Shown here: in pieces, positions 21,231 through 32,662 of the stretch
How positions within the stretch are numbered: the stretch's first letter is position 1
Layout: every line of letters begins with the position of its first letter
DNA from: Moniliella sp. 'wahieum'
Taxonomy: Eukaryota; Basidiomycota; Moniliellomycetes; Moniliellales; Moniliellaceae
NCBI GenBank assembly: GCA_003971905.1
Contig: RSEE01000017.1
Span: 124,001-188,000, forward strand
Direction: 5' to 3'
Length of the DNA stretch: 64,000 nucleotides
The notes under the pieces: generated by a model
What the model was told of the DNA's origin: nothing
What the model saw: only the letters and a program-made list of their open reading frames with translations
Databases searched by the model: none
Position numbers and translations under genes: made by a program

Positions 21231-23320
21231 TCACGCGGCGGGATCCTGGGTGATGGCAAAGAAGGCAAACGCCAAGCCATACGGGGTAAACGCCTTGCGG
21301 ATCAACCACCACGACATCTTAGCGCCCACCTTGGGATCCAATGCGTTCTTGGTGCCCACCACCGATTGCGTCACGGCATTGTGCACCGTCCAGCGGTGGC
21401 GGAGCGCATTGGCGCGTGTGCCTCCAGGCACGACGCCGGCGCCCTTGAGGTTGAGCGCGGTGCGCAGCTGGAAACGTTTGTCGAGCCCGAGCGGCTGAAG
21501 GAAATACGTGTGGACCATAAGGGGGATCGTGGGTGGCAGGCGAGGCGAGCGGGGCTGGTGTTGGCGCCAGTTCCTCACCGCATAGTCCCGCAACAAGCTC
21601 CATGCCGACGGCTTGGGACGACCCTGGAGGCGCCATTGGGTGCGTCGCACCCGGTCCACCGTGCTGCCGCCCGCGTCTTGCGCGTCTGCGCCTCGTGAGC
21701 GCCCGATCCATTGGCACCCGCCGCGTTGCTGGCCAAGGCGGTCGACCCGCCTGCCCAACCGATCCGGCGCACTCGATCCCGACGTGTTAGCCATCCGGAG
21801 CGCAGCGAGCGTGGCGCGGCGCGAACCCAAGCTGCGTGCATTCGCCCCGGGCGCCCGCGGCAGCGTTTGCGGCACAGCTCGAGCCGCACGTCGAACCCTT
21901 CGCGGGGCGCGCTGGGCGCCGCCGGCCGCCTCGGCTGAAGCATGACGTCGGCGCCGGAAGGCGGATTGCTGGGCGGCCGACTGAGGTTTGACCTGCTCTT
22001 GCCAAGCACGTTCGCCATCAAATAGGACCGAGCGCATCAGCTCGGCCGGTCGGCCCAGCAGCTCGTACGATGCGGCGCCCAACGCACCCCCGGCAATCAG
22101 CACCACTGCCGCCACGGTGCGGCCCAAGAAGGAGCGCGACGCCTTGTAGGAGTAGTCGTTGTCCACTTCGCTCCCAATGTCGGCAATCTGTACGTCTCCA
22201 TGCGATCCAGGCGCCGGAGCGCTGCGTGGGACGTTGCCCCCTCCTTGGGGCCGGGAAGAAGGGTGGGACTCTTGTTGAAGAAGTAATAGACCATATCGAC
22301 CGCCATCGAGGCATGGTATGCCGCCCGCCGGCTCACTTCAAACACGGCGAAAAAGGATGCAAAGCCCACACTGTCCCGCACCAAGCTCAGCACCAACCCA
22401 GCGCCATGCGCCCCGCCTCGCCACGCATTCAGGTACCGCATCCAGCGATCGTCCTTGCCGACCGCCTTGGTCTTGCCAGTGGCGGCAGGAGACGCCGCCT
22501 GGCGCTCCTTGGCGGCCGAAATGGAATGCTTGACCTTGGCCACCATCCTCTGGTGCTGGGTTTCTGTCGCCGCAAACGGAAGCACCGCCGCGCGAATCAC
22601 CGCGGTCCAGGAGAAGGGACGCCGAGGCAAAGGGTGGCGCGGGTCCGAGGGCGCGGCCTGGGCCAAAACCTTGCGGACATTGTCCAGCGGAGCCGATATG
22701 AGGCACTGTGCTGCACCCGCCACGCCTCCCGATACAGTGACGATCCACAGCGGGCTCCATTGGGTGACCCCCAGCACTATCGACCGGTGGCGGTCCCAGC
22801 CGCGAGGGGACGTAGCGGCGCAGCAAGGTTCGCTCCGTCAGGCTAAACGCTTCAAATAGCGTAAATCCAATCACCGTGTTGATTAGCAACGGCGGCCCGA
22901 GCAGGTGCGCAAAAAAGGCAGGCCGTTCACGCTTCCACACGGTGCGCAAGAAGCGGAAGGACAAGGTGGTGCCTTCGCGCTGCGCCACGCATCTAGTACC
23001 GACAGGGCCGAGATCTTGACCGGACGGTAGAGGCGCACCGGCGCGCGAAAGAAGACGGCCAAGGCGCCGAGCAAGGCACGCGTCAGCGCGCCCTTGAAGC
23101 TGTCGACCCGCGTTACGGGCGTGGGCGCGCCGGGGGAGGCGTCGTCCCCCGAGCTGGGCTCGTCGGCAGCGGGGCGCTTGTCGTCCGCGCTATCTGGGCT
23201 GCGCGGGCTGGCGTGCGTGGACGCGGGCGAGGGTGGGGACGCGTGGCCAGCATCGGACACGACGGCGTGGGCGTCGCCCATGCTCGCCGGCCGAGGTTGT
23301 GGGAGCGGGGCCGACGCCAT
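21231..23320 (-). CDS. mitochondrial-carrier-like membrane protein
   Basis: Start MASAPLPQPRPASMGDAH with a Ser/Pro-rich leader. Membrane-type segments follow: ALTRALLGALAVFFRAP, HLLGPPLLINTVIGFTLFEA, VTVSGGVAGAAQCLISAPLD with a carrier-type P-x-D-x-x-R signature (APLDNVRK), VRDSVGFASFFAVFEVSRRA, and FLGRTVAAVVLIAGGALGAA. It ends MSWWLIRKAFTPYGLAF...ITQDPAA. The signature and repeated helices suggest the mitochondrial carrier superfamily, but the repeats are divergent and the substrate cannot be guessed. Frame changes lie near 22985, 22780, 22215, 21940 and probably elsewhere. It shares a 320-bp divergent promoter with the RecQ helicase. Confidence 0.68.
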
Positions 23321-23640
23321 TCGCCCACGCTCGGCAGGTGCAGGAGAGGGGGACGGAGCGGGGCTTACCCGAACAAGACGAGTACTAGACGAGGACTGAT
23401 TAATGATCCGTGATTAATATTGAAGCCAGCCAGCCTGGCCGGCGGACTGAAGAACGCGGGCGGAGCCTCGTCTATTCCGCAGCCGGCGTCGATGCAGGCA
23501 GCGAATGCGGTGGCCAGGGGGGCTACAATCAGAACACGAATCACAAGTCACTTCGCTTGCCGCCTTGGCTCGCCCTCTCCGCTCGCGTCTTCCACACCTC
23601 CCGCCCCCACCACCAGCGCTCGCGCCGCAAGTGCCCCACC
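23321..23640. promoter_or_regulatory. divergent promoter, carrier-like gene and RecQ
   Basis: 320 bp, with GATTAATGATCCGTGATTAAT near 23397-23417. No TATA box recognised. Confidence 0.4.
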
Positions 23641-26076
23641 ATGCCGCTGCCGCCTTTGGCGCAGTTCGTCGACGGGCTCTCCGAGAGAGATGCACATCGC
23701 GCCCACGCACTTGAATCCGCGCTGGAGCAGGTCGAACTGCAAATCACCAGCTTGCGCAAAGAGCAGCGCCGCCTCCTCGCCGAGCGCCAAACCCTTGCCG
23801 ACCAGGCTCTTCGCGCCCTCGAGCGCCAGGGCGGGCGCACCAACCGCCCGCCCCGCGCCGTCGATTATTCCAGCCCCGTGAATGCCGACGCAGCTGGCGT
23901 TGTAAGGGTGGCCAAACAGTACTGGCCTGGCTTTCAGCAGTTCCGGTACTGTCAACAAGGTGTCCTCCGTGCCGTCTTGGACCGGCGTCACGTCTTTGTC
24001 GTCATGCCAACGGGCGGAGGGAAAAGTTTTTGCTACCAACTTCCGGCACTGTTGCAGCCGGGCGTCACACTCGTCATCTCTCCCTTGGTCAGTCTCATGC
24101 ACGACCAAGTCGAGCATCTTCGCGATCAAGGCATCCCTTGTGACCTGATGACGGCGGCCACCCCACGCGAAGACAAGACGCGTCTCAACCGCTTGGTCCG
24201 CAGCATGACATCGGAAAACAACCCACCTATTGCTGTTTTGGGCTCCAAGACGGTTGCTGCCCTGGTGGACGAGGACGAGCGCCCGCCCAAGCTGCTCTAC
24301 GTGACGCCTGAACAGCTGACCAAGAATAAGACGCTGCGCGCGGCGCTGCAAAACGCCGAGGAGGCGGGCGCCTTGGCACGGATCGTAATCGACGAGGCTC
24401 ATTGCTGCAGTCAGTATGGCCACGACTACCGTCCCGACTATCGCAAGCTCGATCTGCTCACCAAATTCTTCACCCACACCCCCCTCTCCTGCTTCACCGC
24501 CACCGCGCCCTATGCCGTGGTCGAAGATGTAATTGAATGTTTGGGCATACCCCAGCTTACCCCAGCTGACCAGGCCTTGCCCAATGGAACGGTGCACTTT
24601 ACTAGCCCCCTAATCCGACCCAACCTCACATATTCGGTCTTGCCGAAAAACACTGGGAAGGACGAGTATGCGGATGTGGCGAATTACATTCTCTCCTGCC
24701 ACCAAGGCAAGACAGGTATGTGCCACCTCCTCTTTGATAATGTGCCCTGCTAACATTCGACATTGTCCGCAAACAGGCATTGTCTATTGCCTTAGCCAAA
24801 AGAATACGGAGGACATGGCCAAGCACCTCACCCAACTCAGTGAGGGCAAGATTCGTGCTCGGCCCTATCATGCAGGTATGGCAGACACTGACAAGACGCG
24901 GGTCCACCAACGCTGGATAGAAGGGCAGGTCCATGTCATTTGCGCCACAACCGCATTTGGAATGGGCATCGACAAACCCGATGTGCGCTACGTCGTGCAC
25001 GCCACCACACCCACCTCCATCGAGGGGTTGTACCAAGAGTCGGGGCGAGCCGGACGGGATGGGGAACCGGCCGAGTGTGTTCTCTTCTACCGTCCGCAAG
25101 ACGGGGTGCGAATCGCCAGTGTGGCCTCCGATTCGCCAGGCGGCAGCGATAAGGTGCGGGGCGTGCTGGAGTACAGCCAAACACTCGAGTGTCGCAAGGT
25201 GTTTTTCAGCCAGTATTTCGAAGACGCGCACAGCGACCTATCTCCCTGTGGAACGTGCGATAATTGTGTGGGGCATGACGAGTTGGGCATGCGCGACGCC
25301 AGCGTTGAGGCATGGAAATCGCTCCATGCTCTGGCTCGGATCAAGTTAGACCAAGGCCGCGTCACGCTTGGTCAGCTCACCGACCTGGTCCGAGGGAACA
25401 ACCGCGGTCGATACGAAGTTCTTGGTGGGCCAGATGGGCGCTCCATCCCGATCAGTCCAGCCGTGACAAGTGTCAAACCGCCGGGCAACTTGTCCAAGGT
25501 GGGTGTTGTGGATATGAACGACTTTGGGGGCAAGGTGCTCTGACCAAAACCAATACTGAACGCCTCTTGGTCGAACTTTGGGTTCGGGGCCATATCCGTG
25601 AAGAATACGTCCAGACACCACACACGGTGAATGTGTATCTCGACCTGGGGATTGAGTCGTGGGCGCTCCGCAAGATGACTCTGAAGCAAGTGGAGGAGAT
25701 GGTGCGTACGGGCCAAGGTAAGGAACGCGTGTGTGTGAGCGTGTACGGCAAAGACATGGATTCTCCCGCGCGCCAGGGCGAAGCCCTGAAATCCAAACCG
25801 CGGACTACAAAGACCAAGCCCAACGCCAAGACCGAGTCACGAGGGGAGAAACGCCGCCCCCGCCAGTCCCATTCCATCACCCGTGCACCCCATTCGGCCG
25901 TTGTCTTGAACGATGAAGAGAGCAGTCCGGACCAGGACGTGACGATCGCCGCCGACTCGTCCGACGAGGAGGCTTTGGCCGTGCGTACGCTCAAGCGCCC
26001 TGCCACTTCATTCGGCTTTCCAGCAAGCAAAGCTCCGCGCTATGAAATTGTCGACAGCAGTGATGACGAACCATAA
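23641..26076 (+). CDS. RecQ-family ATP-dependent DNA helicase (RECQ1-like)
   Basis: 3'-5' DNA helicase acting in recombination and replication-fork repair in the nucleus. The N-terminus forms a coiled coil (ESALEQVELQITSLRKEQRR). The helicase core shows motif 0 (FQQFRYCQQGVLRAVL), Walker A at M122-S129 (MPTGGGKS), Walker B DEAH at residues 251-254 (IDEAHCCSQYGHDYRPDY), CFTATA, and in the second lobe GIVYCLSQKNTED, TTAFGMGIDKPDVRYVVH and QESGRAGRDG. The RecQ zinc site follows (ECRKVFF, CGTCDNC), then a winged-helix region ending RLLVELWVRGHIREEYVQT. The basic/acidic tail lacks an HRDC domain. One intron (24716-24776) contains the branch site CTAAC. A single frameshift near 25537 separates FGGKV from TKTNTERLL. 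ATG 23641 is preferred over upstream in-frame non-ATG codons. Confidence 0.95.
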
Positions 26077-26323
26077 AGCTTAACGCGTAATGATACCCTG
26101 ACTGGAGCAAGCAGCTCTGCCTACACGACTTCCCTTCGGTCCTCAGATAGACCTTCTACCGCAGGTATTCGTTTGCCTCGCGAACTGGAAATCAATAACG
26201 AGTCACAATAGGTATGTGGATACTGACTGGGAAGGATTGAGGCAGGCGAGTTGGAGAAGAGTTTGGAGGGGATGCAGAGAGCAGAGACAGCAAACGCTGT
26301 TGGCGGGGGAAATGAGCAGCAAA

Positions 26324-26424
26324 AAGCTCCAACTGGGATTCGAACCCAGGTTTCGGGAAGTTGTTATCGCGGAGGTAACCGGTAACTCAAAATCCCACTT
26401 CCTAACCACTGGAAGATCGGAGCT
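26324..26424 (-). tRNA. tRNA-Gln(UUG) with 27-nt intron
   Basis: Minus strand: acceptor AGCTCCG pairs with TGGAGCT, D arm CTTCCAGTGGTTAGGAAG, anticodon stem TGGGA/TCCCG, loop TT-TTG-A plus T after the intron, T arm CTGGGTTCGAATCCCAG. The intron is 26360-26386. Loop TTTTGA is usual for glutamine UUG. Confidence 0.82.
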
Positions 26425-26655
26425 TATGGTCCCGTGGCTGTAGTTTCGGAAATAGTCGTGTGAGATGCTTCTTGTCTCTTCTCCTCCCTCTCTATTACGC
26501 CCGTGTCATCTACTAACATCAGCGTTCAGCCATTCAGCTGCAATAACTTTCTCAAATTCTCCAAATGCCATGAATTCAAAGGAAAGCAGGGTTAGTATAC
26601 CAGGCCAGGGTTTTTATGGTGCGTATCGAAGTCAGAGGACTGCGGTGCAAAAAGG

Positions 26656-26739
26656 CGCCCCACGTGGGACTCGAACCCACAACCGTGAGATGGACCTCTG
26701 AATAAGAGTCTCAAATTCTACCGATTGAAATAGCGAGGC
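26656..26739 (-). tRNA. tRNA-Lys(CUU) with 11-nt intron, copy 2
   Basis: Mature sequence identical to the gene at 14838-14922 as far as read. The intron (26692-26702) is one base shorter and differs at its 5' end on the tRNA strand. Confidence 0.88.
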
Positions 26740-27131
26740 AAGATACCAGCATCCAAGTAGTTCAACTCGACTGATATTGATTTTGCACGTTTGGACAGTT
26801 TGATTGACGCCAATTCAATTCTTTTGTGCAAGATGCAATGCCACGATGTGCCTGCTGATGCCCTATCGCAATTTCCAGTACTGTCCTCTTCCACCTCCAA
26901 AACAAGCCACTAGCGCGGAAAACAAAGTAGAAGGAGATCTGAAAGTGGATTGTGGAGTACAAAAAAAGGTATACGAAACTCGAGGACCAGGGGGTGCTTT
27001 TACTTGGCAGAGACACAGCCAATGTTAAATAGATGGCCACGGCTGTGTATCAGAGGAAACCCTGCAGAGTGCACAATCAAGCCTCCCCATCCCGGTCCAC
27101 TCACAGAGGGGGGAACCAAGCGCGTCTGCAC
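26740..27131. other. spacer after tRNA-Lys
   Basis: About 390 bp of AT-richer sequence between the tRNA gene and the CCC1 stop. The 247 bp between the RecQ stop and tRNA-Gln, and the 231 bp between the two tRNAs, likewise hold nothing recognised. Confidence 0.5.
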
Positions 27132-28368
27132 TCAAAGACCTGTGTCAGGGCCCTCGAGCATCTTAACAATGAACCACGACGAAGCTGCAGCCGCGCCACC
27201 GACAGCCAAAGTTGTAAGGGCTGACCAAGCATACGACTTGGGCGATTCCTCTCCGCCCGTGACGCGGTGCTTGGCCATGCCAAACAAGAGCAGGGTAATG
27301 CCTGTGATGATCGTCGATGCCACCAGCCCCTGGAAAGCAGTGGCGAAGAAAAAGTACGGAGCGAGGGGAACCAAGCCTCCCAGAAGATAGACCAGGCCAA
27401 TGTTGATGGCCGAACGAGTAGAGCGTTCGGACGAGACGGGCTCCAACCCCTGTCCAAGACGTAGAAGGAAAGGCGTTACTCCCCGTCCGGCCAGCTCGTC
27501 CCGATCGCCCGCAGTCAATGAGGACTTGTCCAAAGCAATGCGCTGTTGTTTTGTCGCTTCAGCCTGCTGCAGCTGCATTGCCACTTGAGTTGCCACCGGG
27601 CCCACAATGCCATAGGGTGCCAAAATATCGAGCACCTCGGATTGGATTTGCTCATCGCAGCTCTGGGCCACACGGCCAGCGGTGTTGACCTCGCTATGAT
27701 CGTAGTGCTCCTTTTCGGCTTGGGCAGAAAGGTACCCACCAATGGCCATGCTGATCGCACCCGACGTGAGCTCGGCCACACCAGCAATGACAACAAGTCT
27801 GGATGAACCGACCGAGGAAAGGCCAGCAGTAAGAGCAAAGGGGACCTAATGGCGACATGGGTCAGTTGGAGAGTGGAGGGAAAGGTGTACCTGCCTGCAC
27901 ACCGTCTGCTTAAGGCAGGGTAAGATGAAGAAGGAAGGAACGACGTACCGTCAGGCCGTCAGACAGACCAATAATGATGTCACGGATTGTATCGGGGTCA
28001 ACCAGGGCACGTTTCTCTTCTTCTCCCTTGAGTTCACGGCAGCAGCGGCCATTGAGGATTGCACTGTTGCGAGCGCATTGGGAGCCCGGTGACTCAGGCT
28101 CAATGGGGATGGCCGTATGGAGGGGGGTACGCTTTACGGCGGCAGAGCACTTGCCGCTAGCGCACTTGCCCCCAGCACCTCCACAGCAACCAGAAGCGGG
28201 CCTAGCTGGGGCGCTAGCCCAAAGCAGCGGTTGGTGCTCGCCGGATTCTTGGCGCGGAGGCAAAGGCAAGGCCCCGTAGGTGGCAGATGAGCTAGCCTGG
28301 CTGTTGGGGGAAGACATGGAGTGGATGCTGCCGTTGCAGGCGGAATCGTTGTTGGAAGTACTGGCCAT
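27132..28368 (-). CDS. CCC1: vacuolar iron/manganese transporter
   Basis: Transports Fe2+/Mn2+ from cytosol into the vacuole for storage and detoxification. The spliced protein is 377 residues and fully in frame (intron 27846-27948, 103 nt). The CCC1/VIT core is clear: DPDTIRDIIIGLSDGLTV ends exon 1, VPFALTAGLSSVGSSRLVV opens exon 2, then ELTSGAISMAIGGYLSAQAE, the cytosolic helical arm, and two C-terminal membrane hairpins (IGLVYLLGGLVPLAPYFF; STIITGITLLLFGMA). The hydrophilic N-terminus includes a Cys-rich patch (CCGGAGGKCASGKC) not required by the family core; it could sense metal, which is inference. A TATA-like sequence sits 85-94 bp upstream and a GTCAC heptamer array lies about 345 bp upstream. 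Confidence 0.95.
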
Positions 28369-28452
28369 GTCGAAGGTGGTGGTAGAGTGATGAAGACGAA
28401 ACGAAGGGGGCTGTGGTCTGAGAGGATAACAGTGCGTCGGCGGGTTGCCGAC

Positions 28453-28462
28453 TTTTTATATA
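28453..28462 (-). promoter_or_regulatory. TATA box of CCC1
   Basis: TATATAAAAA on the minus strand, 85 to 94 bp upstream of the CCC1 start codon. Confidence 0.55.
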
Positions 28463-28712
28463 CCGCGCAGCGGGTACTTGGATCTTTTTAGCTTTTCGCG
28501 GGCATTTTGTTCGCGCAGCTGTCGCACTAGCCAGCGGGAGGCATTCCAACATCCCAATCTTCAGCCCTTTCGCTCCCGTCGAGGGAGGCTGCCGCAGTGG
28601 CTGCTGCCACCTTGGATTAGCAATGCGGGCGGATGACCAGCACGGGGGCTGTGTGCGTCCTGGCCTCCACGACCCTTTTCCCATTGGTCGTGTGAGACAG
28701 TCTACTTTATCG

Positions 28713-28788
28713 CTAGTCACCAGGTCACTGGTCGCCGGTCACCGGTCACTGGTCACTAGTCAAGCTAGTCACTAGTCACTAGTCACTT
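28713..28788. repeat. GTCAC heptamer array upstream of CCC1
   Basis: About ten head-to-tail variants of a seven-base unit (GGTCACC, GGTCACT, CTAGTCA), located about 345 bp upstream of the CCC1 start. Confidence 0.85.
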
Positions 28789-28829
28789 GGCGTGTTGGGC
28801 CGGTGAGTGTGATGGATGATGTATGTGCA

Positions 28830-28868
28830 GGATGCATGATGCATGATGCACATGATGCATGATGGATG
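28830..28868. repeat. ATGATGC-type array
   Basis: Consecutive GCATGAT units (GATGCATGATGCATGATG...). Similar patches occur near 55047-55080 and 57490-57525. Confidence 0.8.
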
Positions 28869-29227
28869 CTCGTCACGCGTCAGCTCTCCCTGAGCTCACC
28901 GGTCGCCCTGAGTGCAAGTGCCGAGCGAATGCGCTAGCTCCGCGGCTTGAAAGATTTTGTTTGTTTGGAAGGCGGTTTGTCACAGCAGCGCTTCGTAGCG
29001 CTTGTTATTCACCGGCGTCTTCTGGCCATGGCAATGCCGACTTCGGTCGACCTCGACCCCCACGGAGTACAGAGCCCTGGCAGCGGTTTCTCCTCGTCGG
29101 AAGATACCCCGTCTTCGCGTCGTCCCTCAACATAATATGCGCATCTGAGCAGCTGTACTAGATGGATGGGGCTAATGCATGAGATATGTACAACATTCGT
29201 TGGCAACAGCAGCTTAGAAGACGCTGC

Positions 29228-32079
29228 CTACGTCTGCTCCAACAGCATGGGGCGTACCTGCAAACCAGTGTGCCGGAGGCAGGTATGACATGCGATGGGT
29301 CAGCACACAGACCATAGAAGACGCACGGAGCAGGAAAGAATGAGTGGTGCAGCGATTCACGTACCAGCTCTAGGAACTGTGGGAGTAGCTTGGGGATCTC
29401 AAGTAGCTCTGGCTCTGGCAGTAGGCGAGGGTCGGGAATGCCCCCCTTCTCAAATGGCGATGTCTCTGCCTGCGCATCGGCCTCCATCTCTGTTGCCCCG
29501 CCGGTGGTGGTCGAATTAAATCCGAGGATGGAATGGCCAAACGTGTCTCCCTCGAGTCCTTGGCCACTCTGCGCCGCAAGCTGTCGACGAAGGCGTACCT
29601 CCCGCAGCCACTTGGCCTTGTACGCATGAAGGATCAACACATCCGTCTCGCGCAAAATCGCATCCCGCATCGGGTCCCACTCTTTCGGTAAAAGCGCCTC
29701 CATATCCACCTCGCCAATCCCTTGCCGTTGCGCCACATCGGCACTGGCGCCCTGGCCACGCAAAAAGTCAATAAACCGCTGCGCATAGTCGATTAGTCCG
29801 CCAAAGAGAACATGGCCCTTGACTTGGGTTTCGTGGATAAAACGATAGATAGCCTCCTCATGACGGCCGACGAGATCTTGGAAGACCTGGTACATAACTG
29901 TTGGGTTTTGTCGATAAACTGGCGCGGGAGAAAAGTCAGCGTGGCGCAACAAGATGGCTAAAGGGAACCTACCTTCCTGGTTGGCCTTGACCGTTTGGGC
30001 CAAGTCATCACAAAATGACTGTATGTCCCCCACAAAGTCGGAGGCATGCGCGTCACGGTAAATCAGCCAACGGCGTGATAAACATGGCGACCACATCGCG
30101 GAAGAGATCAGCGATAATACCCCCCGTGACCAACGACTCGAGCTGTTCATTGTCGTGGATCTTGAGTTGAGCAACCATAAGTGCATGGAAATCGTCCAGG
30201 AGTGTCGAAGGCCCAGTGAACTCACCTTTGGCTCGCGACACCCTGGCCTTCTCTACCCGCTCCGCCTGGGATGGCGACAAAGGCGGGCCACATACAGTGC
30301 TGGTCAGAACAACAACGGGGAGGGGGAGACGCTCCCGTTGAGAATGCATCTTGAGTTGCATTCGCTTCTCAGTCGGCAGGTCCACATATGCGCTTAACTT
30401 TTGGACCATCAGAGGGTCGTTAATCCGTAGCGCTGCGCTCTGTGCCATCGCGTGTCGCTGTTTCGTGCCCTCGGAAAGACTTGCGCCGCTTATGCGTTGC
30501 AACAACGACTTGCTCCCCAAGGGTTGCGCCAGAAATACGTTCATCACCCCTTTGATCATGGCCGCTGGGTTGGTAATGTGCAAAACAGCCGACAAAAGTG
30601 AATAGGGCATGAGAAAGTTGATTTTGCTGAAAGAGGCAAATGTCGCGCTCCCATTGTTCGAACCAATAAAGGACGTATAGAGCGAAGCGGCCATACTCAT
30701 CTTGACCCAACCCATCATCGCGCGGTAGTCCTCAGGTAAGTCCTTGAGCTGGGAAGTGGTACGAAACACTGAAAAGACCTTGTCGAGTCCATCAGGCTGG
30801 GACACTTCGTATTTGAGCTTGCTGAGCAACGACCGTAACTCCGCTGCTCGTACTTCACTCGCTTCAGCAAATCCTACTGTCGCTGTCTCCCGACGAGCGT
30901 CCATTTCGATCCGGAGAGAAGCGTCCTCCATCTCCGCCTCTGTAAGCTCAATCGGGGAGGCATGCAAAAATGAGTCGAGGGTCTTGCTCGTCCGCATCAC
31001 TGGTATCTCGGCCAAGTCGCGTAGGTAGGCACGTAACGATTGGCGATTGGTTTCCCGCGCGAAAACGGGAGAAGATGAGGCGGCGGACACATCCCGGTTC
31101 GGCGTGCTAGCACCGCTAGTTGGGGTGGAGTTGGAACTACTACTACCCAGAGTCAGGCCAAGTAATCTGTCGGACAGGGACTTGCTCACACTGCGTATCC
31201 TCTCATCAGGGGCAGGGTAGTCTTTGGGAGGGAGGTCAGGTACCCAGACCAGAGGTCCGACTTCTTTTTGAAGCCTGTGCTTGAGATGTTCAAAGTCAGT
31301 ATATGTACGGGCGACATAGGTGTCGTCCGTTCCTTTGCCCGCATTGGACGCAACAATAAACTGCGAATTAGCCAAGTCGGCCTTCTTGCCCGGCGCAGCG
31401 TGAGGTACGCGAACTGCAATAATGTTAATCGCCAGTGTGGCCACATCTTGCTCACCACTGACACCAGCCTGCTCGGCAGCCGTGATGGCCTGAAGATCTT
31501 GGTCGGTCAGCTCAACAACCTGCTCCGCCTCGCCTGGTGGGATGCCAGGTGGGGGCTTTGCAATGATAGCCGCAGCAAAGAGCAGCGTGACGTAGCGCTC
31601 CCCCGATTTGCGATTTTGCGGCGTTTGCTGGGCTCTTCGCGATCACCAGAATCGGAGATGTTGGACTCGTAGAACTCTTGGGCCAACTGTTGGACTTTGG
31701 GGAAAAAGCCAGCGGAGGCCTGCTTGACAAGGGGGAAGGTGAGGACCCACTGCTGGAAAACATAACGAAGAAAAGGCAGATCTGCGGCCTGGATGGGGGC
31801 GCCGGGGACCGGATGGAAGGGAGCGCCGAGCGCGGCCAGAGCATCTGAACGTACGGGTCCAGGCGGAAGGAGCGGGGGGAAAGGGGGGAGGGGAGGTTAG
31901 GGTCAAGCGAGTGACGGAAAGATGCAAGACGACGAACTATTCTGGTTGAGGATGGCAAGCTCGTGCTCGACCTGGAGCTGGACGAGGGCCTTCTTGAGGT
32001 AGTGAGTACGCAGCGGCGTGAGTACGCCGGGCGGGCCCGGGTACGGCGGCTGGCCTTGGGGCACCTGAGCCGGAGCCAT
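29228..32079 (-). CDS. PX-domain lipid-binding protein (YPR097W / Lec1 type)
   Basis: Membrane-associated lipid-binding protein of the fungal YPR097W group, linked in yeast to lipid distribution. Exon 1 opens MAPAQVPQGQPP with LTPLRTHYLKKALVQLQ. The next exon carries LGAPFHPVPGAPIQAADLPF and RYVFQQWVLTFPLVKQA, which form the characteristic N-terminal associated domain. The PX domain follows (YVARTYTDFEHLKHRLQ, VPDLPPKDYP). Then comes the long C-terminal associated domain (VKMSMAASLYTSFIGSN, HEEAIYRFIHETQVKGHVLF), ending EIPKLLPQFLELVRPMLLEQT. Introns: 31845-31937 (GTTCGT donor), 29919-29972 and 29258-29364. Frame changes: about 31607 in a G run, and about 30063. It converges on the CCC1 upstream region and diverges from TOM20. 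Confidence 0.87.
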
Positions 32080-32662
32080 GGCGCGCAGGTGGCCAGCGCC
32101 GCTGACCGCGAGGGGGCGAGCGGGAGCGGGGGCGGGGGGGACGGAGCGAGCCACGCGGGATGCTTCGTTGGAAGCTGGGCGTCGGAGGCGGTCGTGGGAT
32201 TCCCCCGATACAGCCGGCCGGGAGAGAAGAGAGAGAGAGCAGGCCACCTACTGTCTACTGCCGCCACCCACGGCCGAGATGCCAGATCACGTGACGCGCG
32301 TCATATGCGCTCACTCATGCATCATGGAGCTATCCAATATCACGCGCCCACACCATGACGTCCCCGTGGCTACGCTCGGCGGGAGCGGACTGGAGCACGC
32401 TGTGTCCTGTGGCGCTTGCTCAGTCGCTCGCGTCTCCCCGGCCGGGGTGCAGTGTGCGGACTCAACCCTAGCAGCCGCGAAGCCTGCTGCAGCCAGATTT
32501 GTTCCTCTGCTGCTGCTGCCCTGCTGCTGCGAGTGGCCAGAGTGACAGTCAGTCACCGGCACCGGTCACCGTCACCAGTTACCAGTCGCTAGTCACTAGC
32601 TACTAGTCACCTATCCCACAGCCTCCCCCTCCTCCACCACCACCACCTCCACCTCCGCCTCC
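32080..32662. promoter_or_regulatory. divergent promoter, PX protein and TOM20
   Basis: 583 bp with TCACGTGA at 32287-32294 and a GTCAC heptamer array at 32548-32612, 50 to 115 bp before the TOM20 start. Confidence 0.55.
32548..32612. repeat. GTCAC heptamer array upstream of TOM20
   Basis: Degenerate run of CAGTCAC, CGGTCAC, CCGTCAC, CTAGTCAC units ending 50 bp before the TOM20 ATG. Confidence 0.8.

Larger units (their letters stand above)
28369..29227. other. CCC1 upstream region with repeat arrays
   Basis: Holds the CCC1 TATA-like site, the heptamer array and the ATGATGC array listed separately, and the 3' flank of the PX gene. No gene seen. Confidence 0.5.

Noticed and set aside
28713-28788. 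CRISPR-like array
   Set aside because: The unit is seven bases with no spacers and the genome is eukaryotic; this is a simple tandem array.
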